In this document: positions 34,130 through 40,904 of the stretch, piece after piece
Layout: each line of letters starts with the position of its first letter
Numbering within the stretch: position 1 is the first letter of the stretch
NCBI RefSeq assembly: GCF_900110755.1
Contig: NZ_FOFF01000002.1
Coordinates: forward strand, 248,001-312,000
Reading direction: 5' to 3'
DNA: 64,000 nt
Origin: Streptomyces sp. yr375
Lineage (GTDB): Bacteria; Actinomycetota; Actinomycetes; Streptomycetales; Streptomycetaceae
Made by a program: the position numbers and the translations under genes
The notes under the pieces: model-generated
What the model was told of the DNA's origin: nothing
Seen by the model: only the letters and a program-made list of their open reading frames with translations
Databases searched by the model: none

Positions 34130-36342
34130 GCCCGCCTCCCGAGGTACTCCTCCAGCGACATCTGCGACCGGCGTGGGGGAGTTGGGGCGGCGGAAGCGTT
34201 TGGCCGGGGGCGGGTGGTGTGGACGACGAGGCGGTCGATGGTGATGTGCAGGACGGTTTGGGTGGGGGCTGCTGTGGGTGCGTTGGGGGGTTCTGGAGGG
34301 GGTGCTGATTCGGGGGTGGGGGATGTTCGGGGCGTGGGGCGGGTGGGGTGCGCGGTGTGCGTGGGGCGTTCTGGTGCCGTGGGGGCGGCGGACCTCGCGG
34401 TGCGGACCTGGAGGTGAGGGTGCGGGGCGAGTGGCGGGGGGCTCGGAGGGGTGTTCGAGGGGGCGCTGACCGGGGGCGCGAGCGGGATGGGGGCTGCTTG
34501 GGAGGGGGCCGGGGAGGGGGCCGGGGACGAGGAGCGGGGCTGGAGCGGGGGCGGTTCCGGGAGGTGCGGGGGTGTGGCGGTCCGGGACGGGGGTGGCTCG
34601 GAGGGCGGCAAGGGAGGCATAGGTGAAGCGGTGTGGGACCGGTGTGGCTGAGTGGCGGCTGGGGGTGCGGTGGTCCGGGACGGGGCTGGTGGGGAGACGG
34701 GCGGACGTGTGCTGGCCTCGGGCGGGGACGGTTGGGAGAGGCGCGGGGGTGTGGTGATCCCGGACGGGGGCGGCTGCGAGACGGGCGGAGGTGAGGTTGT
34801 CTCGTATGGGGGTAGCGGGGAGGGGGACGGGGGTGTGGTGGTCCCGGATGGTGACGGCGGGGAAGCGGACGGAGGTGAGGTGGTCTCGGATGGGGGCAGC
34901 GGGGAGGCGGGTGGAGGTGAGGTGGTCCCGGATGGTGACGGCGGGGAGGCGGGCGGAGATGAAGTGGTCTCGCGCGAGGGCGAGGGCGAGGGCGAGGCTG
35001 GGGTCGGGGTCGGGGTCGGGGTCGGTTCGGTGAGGTGCGGAGGCGAGGCGGGGGCGGACCGGGATGGTTCGGCGGCGCTCGGAGACGCGGTGGCGATGGA
35101 CGGCGGTGGGTCGGAGGCGACAGTCGTCGCTTCCGGTGCCGTCGGCCTCGCGGCAGCCTCGACCGGGGGCACCTTGTTGTGTGCCCGCTCGGCGATCGTC
35201 AAGGGGCTGGGCTGGACAGCGCGCTCGGCGAATCCTCCGACGCGCTTGTCGCCGGTTGCCGGGCTGTGGGGCGGTGCCGTGCCTGGGGACTGGGGCGACG
35301 TGTTCGGGCTGAGTGGCGGCGAGCCTGCGCCTGGAGGGCGCGGTGGTGCGTTCCGCCGTGTCTCCGGCGTGGCCAGATGCCCGCTGGACGAGGCCGGGTC
35401 ACGCGGTGCGGCGTCCTTGACCTGGGAGGACGGGCTCGGCTTGCGGCGCGCGGTCGCCTCGGTGGCGCGGGGCGTTGCCGGGGTGCCCGGTGAGGTGTTC
35501 TCGGCCTCGGCCTCGGCCTCGGCCTCGTGAGATGCGGTGGGGCGGACGTGCTGCGAGGTGCCCTCGATCTGCGGGGACGGGGCCGTGCCGTGAGATGAGC
35601 TGGCCTCGGCTGGCGGAGGCGTGGCAGGGCTGTGGGGTGACGTGCGCTGGAGTGTGCGTGGCGTGGCCGAGTCCCGGGGCGGCGCGGATGGCTCCTGGGG
35701 CTGCGCGGCCGGTGCCCGACGCGGCGCGCTTTGCGCCTCGGGTGGCGCGAGGGCGGCTCGCCGGGATGTGTCGGGCGTCGTCCTTGGAACGGCGACCGGG
35801 CTGCTGTCCGCTGACGTGGCTCGGGGGGAGGCGTGCGGTGAGGGTGCCCCGGCCTTGGGCGGAGTTGTCGTCGGACCGCCGTGTGGGGACGGGCTCTTGG
35901 CCTTAGGGTGCCGGCTCGGTGTCTGTGGCGAGACGGCGGAGTTCTCACCGATCGCCTCGGCGCTCCGGCCCGGCGCGTGGCGCGGTGTCACCGGTGTGGT
36001 GCGGGGAGTCGGCCGTGCCCGTTCCGCGCCCTGGGGTGTGTGCCCCGGGAGGTCCGCACTCGGCGTGGGGCGCGCGTCAGCCGTGGGAACGGGAACCTCC
36101 ACGGCTGGCCCCGCGCCGAGCAAAGAAGAGGAGTGCACGGAGACGTCCGACTCACCGGCCACGCCGACCTCTTGAGCCGCACCGGCATCCGCAACACCCG
36201 TACCCGCTTCCCCCACCGGCATGTCACCGCTCGGCACATCACCGCTCGGCAGGCGTCGTGCGCCCGGGTCGAAGATGTTCGGGGTGAGCGGCCTGAGCCG
36301 GGGCCCTGGTGCCCGCAGTACCCGGTCCACGAAGTCGTTCAT
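34126..36342 (-). CDS. Very long Pro/Ser/Thr-rich disordered injection-system protein
   Basis: A 738-residue protein with two short ordered ends. The N-terminus (MNDFVDRVLRAPGPRLRPL, then TPNIFDPGARR) and C-terminus (TVLHITIDRLVVHTT and MSLEEYLGRRA) resemble the conserved ends of a proline-rich hypothetical protein found in many injection-system loci. Everything between, about 650 residues, is low complexity with repeats such as SPPSASPPSPSGTTTPP and an EAEAEAEAE run. No hydrophobic segment or catalytic motif is visible. It may be a scaffold, a cargo docking arm or an unrecognised tape measure; none is proven. The ATG overlaps the upstream stop (ATGA) and the gene is co-translated with its neighbours. 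Confidence 0.75.
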   Translation of the reverse strand: MNDFVDRVLRAPGPRLRPLTPNIFDPGARRLPSGDVPSGDMPVGEAGTGVADAGAAQEVGVAGESDVSVHSSSLLGAGPAVEVPVPTADARPTPSADLPGHTPQGAERARPTPRTTPVTPRHAPGRSAEAIGENSAVSPQTPSRHPKAKSPSPHGGPTTTPPKAGAPSPHASPRATSADSSPVAVPRTTPDTSRRAALAPPEAQSAPRRAPAAQPQEPSAPPRDSATPRTLQRTSPHSPATPPPAEASSSHGTAPSPQIEGTSQHVRPTASHEAEAEAEAENTSPGTPATPRATEATARRKPSPSSQVKDAAPRDPASSSGHLATPETRRNAPPRPPGAGSPPLSPNTSPQSPGTAPPHSPATGDKRVGGFAERAVQPSPLTIAERAHNKVPPVEAAARPTAPEATTVASDPPPSIATASPSAAEPSRSAPASPPHLTEPTPTPTPTPASPSPSPSRETTSSPPASPPSPSGTTSPPPASPLPPSETTSPPSASPPSPSGTTTPPSPSPLPPYETTSPPPVSQPPPSGITTPPRLSQPSPPEASTRPPVSPPAPSRTTAPPAATQPHRSHTASPMPPLPPSEPPPSRTATPPHLPEPPPLQPRSSSPAPSPAPSQAAPIPLAPPVSAPSNTPPSPPPLAPHPHLQVRTARSAAPTAPERPTHTAHPTRPTPRTSPTPESAPPPEPPNAPTAAPTQTVLHITIDRLVVHTTRPRPNASAAPTPPRRSQMSLEEYLGRRA
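34200..35527. repeat. G-rich low-complexity DNA with hexamer tandem repeats
   Basis: The plus strand over this stretch is strongly G-skewed, opposite the Pro/Ser/Thr codons of the minus-strand gene. It contains GGGTCG hexamers in tandem at about 35000-35024 and four TCGGCC units at 35501-35524. Runs of four or more G at short intervals could form G-quadruplexes on the plus strand. Confidence 0.7.
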
Positions 36343-37085
36343 CCGGCGCTCGCCTCCAGATAGAACTGCCGCCGCGCCGGACTGATCGACAGCACGTCGG
36401 CTTCGGACCAGCCGTAGGCCCGCGCCAGAGAGTGCACCTCGTGCAGCAACTTGCGTGCGTAGCCGGAGACTTCGGTCCACAGATGGTCGCCGATGTCGAG
36501 CGCGGCCTCCCAACGGTGCGCGCACTGCGGGCAGTTCAGCACCAGTACGGTGTCGGCCCCCGGGTCGAGTTCCGGGAGCAGCCGGGCCACCTGTTCGAGA
36601 ACCTCTTCGGACAGGTCGTCGTCGACAGGCGGAGGACTGACGTGTACGACGCACCGGCGCAGCAGGCTGCGGCGCGCCCGGGGCGTGGTGGCGTCGACGG
36701 CCCGGACGTCGCGGCCGGTGAGGGCCCGGTACGTGACCGTCATACCGTCTGTGGTCAGCGTCGCCGTAGCGGGACTTGGACCCGCACCGGCGTCCGAGCC
36801 CACCGCGCAGGGCCGCAACTCCTCGGCCCCGACGGTGACATCGAGGCTGTCACCGCACTGCGGGCAGTCCGCCGCGCAAGGCAGCGCGTCACCGAACGCG
36901 CCGCGACGCAGCTCCAGCAGAAGGGCGTTGACGGCGCTCAACGGCAGGTCCGCGACGTCCTGACCGGGCGGTGCCGCCACCGAGGCGAGCAGGAGGGAGC
37001 GGGCCGCCGGGGTACCGCCGAGCCCGCCCTCCCACACCTCGAGGACGTTCGCCTCCGTCAGCCGACGCGGCATGCGGTCCGTCAC
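36339..37085 (-). CDS. Zinc-ribbon injection-system assembly protein (T4 baseplate-protein-like)
   Basis: A 248-residue protein with two CPQC motifs (CPQCGDSLDV near residue 74 and CPQCAHRWEAAL later) that can bind one zinc. A central region follows that reads like the family described as T4 bacteriophage base plate protein, found after the tube gene in many such loci. GTG is used as start because it overlaps the tube stop (GTGA); ATG 12 bases later is an alternative. Its stop overlaps the next gene by ATGA. Confidence 0.78.
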   Translation of the reverse strand: MTDRMPRRLTEANVLEVWEGGLGGTPAARSLLLASVAAPPGQDVADLPLSAVNALLLELRRGAFGDALPCAADCPQCGDSLDVTVGAEELRPCAVGSDAGAGPSPATATLTTDGMTVTYRALTGRDVRAVDATTPRARRSLLRRCVVHVSPPPVDDDLSEEVLEQVARLLPELDPGADTVLVLNCPQCAHRWEAALDIGDHLWTEVSGYARKLLHEVHSLARAYGWSEADVLSISPARRQFYLEASAG

Positions 37086-37603
37086 CCGGCGGTGTCGCTG
37101 AACTGCGGCTCCTGCGGCGGGTTGGTGTGCTCCCGCACCCAGCCGTGGTGCTCCACCTTGATGTGCTCGAAGGCGACGGCGTTGGACCCGGCGTCGAGTT
37201 CGGGAAGCCCCTGGTACTCGGAGACCCAGGCCTCGTGGACGGAGTAGGACAGCACCTGCTGCCCACCCTCGTCGAAGACGTCGATGACGAGGTCCCGTCT
37301 GAAGTCCTTCAGGGAGGTCTCCAGACCGCCCGCCGAGTTCTTCAGGCTCCAGACCCGGTTGGCCCATTCCTCGAAGGCGGTGTCGATGGTGCAGCCGCGC
37401 TCCAGGGTGATGGCCTCGTACTCGGTGCGACCGGGCAGCTTACGGCTGGTGCCCGGGTCGCCGCCGTCGCGGTGCCGGATGACCTCCGTGGTGCGTTTGA
37501 GGCCGCTGACCTTGCTGATTCCGGCGATATAGGCGGTCTCCCCGCTGAACTTCACCCGGAAGCGGAAGTTCTTGAAGGGGTCCCGGCGCGTGACTTCCGG
37601 CAT
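37082..37603 (-). CDS. Inner tube protein (phage tail tube, gp19-like)
   Basis: A 173-residue tail-tube protein, the family of T4 gp19 and Hcp-like tubes. It has RDPFKNFRFRVKFSGETAYI, VSGLKRTTEVIRHRDGGDP and the typical pattern ITLERGCTIDTAFEEWAN. Hexamer rings stacked inside the sheath are the known role. Strong GGAGGAGG sits seven bases before the ATG, as expected for the most abundant subunit. It starts 14 bp after the sheath gene. Only one tube gene is present; many related loci have two. Confidence 0.92.
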   Translation of the reverse strand: MPEVTRRDPFKNFRFRVKFSGETAYIAGISKVSGLKRTTEVIRHRDGGDPGTSRKLPGRTEYEAITLERGCTIDTAFEEWANRVWSLKNSAGGLETSLKDFRRDLVIDVFDEGGQQVLSYSVHEAWVSEYQGLPELDAGSNAVAFEHIKVEHHGWVREHTNPPQEPQFSDTAG

Positions 37604-37617
37604 CGGTCGTCCTCCTC

Positions 37618-39438
37618 CTAGACCTGGATCTGTCCGGCGAGCTGCTGGATGTGCACGATCACGAACTCCGCGGGCTTCAGCGGGGCGAAGCCCACGTGGA
37701 TGTTGACGATGCCGCGGTTGATGTCGTTCTGCGGGTTGGTGTCCTTGTCGCACTTGACGAGGTAGGCCTCCTGGGGAGTCCGGCCCTGGAACGCGCCCGC
37801 GCGAAACAGCGAGTTCATGAACGCGCCGACGTTCAGCCGGACCGACGCCCACAGCGGTTCGTCGTTCGGCTCGAACACCACCCACTGCGTGCCCCGGAAC
37901 AGGCTCTCCTCGATGAAGAGGGCCAGCCGGCGCACCGGGAGGTACTTCCACTCGTCCGCGAGCCGGTCCGCCCCGCGCAGGGTGCGGGCTCCCCAGGCGA
38001 CCGGTCCGGCGGCCGGCAGCCGCCGCAGACAGTTCACGCCGACCGGGTTCAGCCGCCCGATCTCCAGATCGGTCAGCGGCACTTCGAGATCACTGACCCC
38101 GCTCAACGAGGCGTCCGTACCGGCCGGCGCCTTCCACACACCCCGCTGGACGTCCGTCCGCGCGAGCACGCCGGCCATCACGCCGCAAGGCGGGAAGGGC
38201 TGGAGGGTGCCATTGAGGAGCGGGTCGGGGGAGAGGATGCGGGGGTAGTAGACCGCCGCGTTCTTGTCGGCTTCGTCGCCCTGGACTTCTACGAGCTTGT
38301 CGAGGACGGTGTCCAGGCCACCCGTCCAGCTCGGGGGCGGGTCGACCAGAAGGATCGCCCGGCGTTGGACGCACAGTCTCTTCGCCTCGCCCCGAAGGGA
38401 CGCCGCGTTGTCGCCGAGCAGGTGGGCGTCGGGCAGACACAGGATGTTGAAGATGTCCGTCTTCAACAACTGGTACAGCCCTGTCTTCTGGGCCGGGTCG
38501 CCCCTGTACGCATTTGCGTCGGGGGGAGTCTTGTCTCCCGCGGCGCCGCCGCCCCCGGTCGGGGCGTAGTAGGTCGGCTGGGCCCCCGGTGGCTGGTCCT
38601 CCGGCGCGACCTTGAACGGATCGGGACCCTTGTCTTTCGGCGCTGGCGAGTTCTCGAGCGGCACCGCGAAGGGGGAGGAACTGGGGACCACGCGGACCAG
38701 CCGCGAAGACGCGAGGAGATGCTCCAGATTCTGCGGACTGTCCTGCTCGACGCTGACGTTGAGGTATCTCTCCTCGGCGCCGGTCTCCATGTCACGGACC
38801 GTCAGGTTGAACAGCTTGCGCTGCTCACCCTTCGGTGTGGGCTGCGTGTCGTGGTCGACCCGGGCTCGGAGATTCAGCCCCCATCGCCCCGGAGAGGCGG
38901 CGATGAGGACAGGGGTGTTGGGGGAGCCCACGTCGGCGCGGGCGGGGGGCGCTGCTTTGGTGCTGCTGCTGCCGCCCGCGTCGCCCGCGCTCCGCTTCTT
39001 GTTCTTGTCGTCGGAAGCTGAATCATCTCCCGAGGTGCCTGCGGGACCAGCGGCTTCCCCGCCCTCGCCCGCCGCTGCCGCAGCGGGTGCCGGTGCGGGC
39101 GCGGGCGACGACGGGGTGGGCCCCTTCGTCGACTGGCCGGCCGTGAGGGAGAAGGAGACCTGTTCCTCACCGGCCTTCGCGATCCTGACGATCTCGGCCT
39201 CGCTGCCACCGTTCAGATAGAACTGGTAGACCGCGTAACTCATCGGGCAGTTCGACTGCAGTCCGCCGAAGACGGCCTCGTAGTCGGCCCAGCCGGTGAT
39301 GTGCACCGGCCGGTCGGCCGGGCCGCGCGGCGCGTAGCCGACGAAGGCGGCGATCGAGGTCGCCACCCCCGTGATCGTTCTGACGGAACTCTTGACCTCG
39401 TCGATGTACACGCCCGGATAGGTGGCGTTCACCGGCAT
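37618..39438 (-). CDS. Contractile sheath protein
   Basis: A 606-residue phage tail sheath protein. Conserved ends are NATYPGVYIDEVKSSVRTITG (residues 4-24) and the late region with VVFEPNDEPLWASVRLNVGAFMNSLFRAGAFQG followed by IVHIQQLAGQ, which are typical. Two inserted low-complexity regions stand out: residues 100-172 (Ala/Pro/Gly/Ser-rich) and around 250-330 (Pro/Gly/Asp-rich), probably on the sheath surface. The ATG (MPVNATY) has GGGG five bases upstream. It is the first gene of the operon; the AT-rich patch at about 39551-39572 could be its promoter, but no clear elements are seen. Confidence 0.93.
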   Translation of the reverse strand: MPVNATYPGVYIDEVKSSVRTITGVATSIAAFVGYAPRGPADRPVHITGWADYEAVFGGLQSNCPMSYAVYQFYLNGGSEAEIVRIAKAGEEQVSFSLTAGQSTKGPTPSSPAPAPAPAAAAAGEGGEAAGPAGTSGDDSASDDKNKKRSAGDAGGSSSTKAAPPARADVGSPNTPVLIAASPGRWGLNLRARVDHDTQPTPKGEQRKLFNLTVRDMETGAEERYLNVSVEQDSPQNLEHLLASSRLVRVVPSSSPFAVPLENSPAPKDKGPDPFKVAPEDQPPGAQPTYYAPTGGGGAAGDKTPPDANAYRGDPAQKTGLYQLLKTDIFNILCLPDAHLLGDNAASLRGEAKRLCVQRRAILLVDPPPSWTGGLDTVLDKLVEVQGDEADKNAAVYYPRILSPDPLLNGTLQPFPPCGVMAGVLARTDVQRGVWKAPAGTDASLSGVSDLEVPLTDLEIGRLNPVGVNCLRRLPAAGPVAWGARTLRGADRLADEWKYLPVRRLALFIEESLFRGTQWVVFEPNDEPLWASVRLNVGAFMNSLFRAGAFQGRTPQEAYLVKCDKDTNPQNDINRGIVNIHVGFAPLKPAEFVIVHIQQLAGQIQV

Positions 39439-39641
39439 GCCGGCCCCTTTCTCCATCCTGGACGCGCCTGTCCCGGCGGGGCCGGGCAGTGTGCGGGCGG
39501 ACCGGGGCCGCGGGCGTCGACCTGGAAGGACGCTGGTCGTGATCCGCGTTCACCGTATACACACATAACGTGACACGGCGCTCCGAACGGGCATCGGCTG
39601 CGGCGACCAGGTGAAGAGGCGGCCGTCTGTCGCTTCTCGCG

Positions 39642-40793
39642 TCAGCAGACCGGCACGCCCGGCAGTTGGTTGTCGGGTGACCGGACGTAGATGTTGGTGA
39701 GGTAGCCGCCGTACAGCGGCAGATAGGCCCACCAGTCGTTGGCGTACGGCGGCACCTCGACCCGCTGGCCCTGCTTCTGGCAGCGGATCAGCACCTCCAC
39801 CCCCGCCGGGAGCCTGGTCAGTTCGGCCGAGGAGGTGGTCGTACCGGCGCGGACGCGTACGTCCGAGCCCCAGGTGCCGAACCACGTGCCGGTCGGCCGC
39901 ACGCCCCCGGGCACGTTCAGGGACCGGACCAGCCGGTTCAGGTTGGTGTACGCGGCGCCGAACGTGGTGCTCGTCGGCTGGAGGGTGAACACGGCGACGA
40001 TCGTGCGGTCGCCGGCCCCGACGGTCCCGGTGCTGTGCAGCGCCCGCTGCGTCAGGTCCACGTCGCCCGCCCGGACGCCCGGGGCACCCGCGTCTCTACC
40101 CGTGACGGCGGCCGTGTCGGAACAGCTTCCGGAGTCGCCGAAGCCCGACCAGCCCTGCTTCACCGCCCACGGCCGTTCGAACGACGCCGGGATGCCGAAG
40201 CGCTGGTCGAACCCGTCCGCGCCGCACCGCGCGGACTGCCGCAGGTCGCCCATGACCATGGTGCGGACCGGCTCGGGGGCGCTGTCCAGGAGGTAGCGGT
40301 AGATCCGTACGGTGTCGGCCGCCGACAGCGCCGTGTACCCCCAGAACCCCGGATAACCGGCCGGCGGCCCCGCGGTGTCGGCGAGGCCGAGACGGGCGAC
40401 CATCCGGTCGACGATCGCGCTGCCGCCGTTCTGCGCCCAGTAGTACGAGGCACTCGTGTCGTCGCTGGCCCGCAGCATGGCGTCGAAGCGGGCGCGGTCG
40501 GCCGCCGGGAGGCTGTAGTCGGGGCCGCGGTTCCACAGGTGGTCGAGGGCGATGAGCAGCTTGACGACCGACGCGGAGCGGAACCGCGTCCGGGGATTGA
40601 GCTGTTCGGTGAAGGTCGCGGTCTGCCGGTCGAAGACCGCGACCCCCGCCGTCACCCCGGGCGGCACCTCGACCGCCCGCACGGCGGCCGGCGCGGACGC
40701 GTGTGCCGGGGCCGCCGCCACGCCGACCAGCACCGCCGCCAGAACACACCACCTCAGGACGACCGCGAGTCTGTCCCGTACTGACGCGTACAT
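39642..40793 (-). CDS. Secreted beta-lactamase-like serine hydrolase with SH3-like tail
   Basis: A 383-residue exported protein. The signal peptide covers about residues 1-32 (VLRWCVLAAVLVGVAAAPAHA). The serine-lactamase/transpeptidase motif SVVK lies at 75-78. The second motif reads SDD (110-112) instead of SDN, and the usual KTG is KQG near residue 204. The C-terminal 70 residues contain a bacterial SH3-like element (RAGTTTSSAELTRLPAGVEV) that could bind cell wall. It may be an amidase, transpeptidase or pseudo-lactamase. The ATG has GGGGGGA six bases upstream. It lies downstream of the PP2C gene and just upstream of the injection operon in the same direction. Confidence 0.78.
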   Translation of the reverse strand: MYASVRDRLAVVLRWCVLAAVLVGVAAAPAHASAPAAVRAVEVPPGVTAGVAVFDRQTATFTEQLNPRTRFRSASVVKLLIALDHLWNRGPDYSLPAADRARFDAMLRASDDTSASYYWAQNGGSAIVDRMVARLGLADTAGPPAGYPGFWGYTALSAADTVRIYRYLLDSAPEPVRTMVMGDLRQSARCGADGFDQRFGIPASFERPWAVKQGWSGFGDSGSCSDTAAVTGRDAGAPGVRAGDVDLTQRALHSTGTVGAGDRTIVAVFTLQPTSTTFGAAYTNLNRLVRSLNVPGGVRPTGTWFGTWGSDVRVRAGTTTSSAELTRLPAGVEVLIRCQKQGQRVEVPPYANDWWAYLPLYGGYLTNIYVRSPDNQLPGVPVC

Positions 40794-40904
40794 CAGAAAT
40801 CCCCCCACCCTCGTGTGCCCGGACCTTCGTGCCCGTGGAGCCTGGGAGCAGTGAACGTCGTCACCGCTCCCGCGTGAACCTCAGACATACGAGGGTCATG
40901 GGAC

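Noticed and set aside
34652..35530. Gly-rich plus-strand frame opposite the disordered protein
   Set aside because: It comes from the G-rich complement of Pro codons; the minus frame has conserved ends and overlapping starts, the plus frame has neither.
36339..37085. CPQC protein considered as a transcription factor
   Set aside because: Position between tube and disordered protein genes with GTGA/ATGA overlaps and a baseplate-family pattern fits assembly better than DNA binding.
17725..39438. Prophage or phage tail remnant
   Set aside because: There is no integrase, terminase, portal, capsid or holin gene and no attachment repeats. The gene set and order are those of an injection system.
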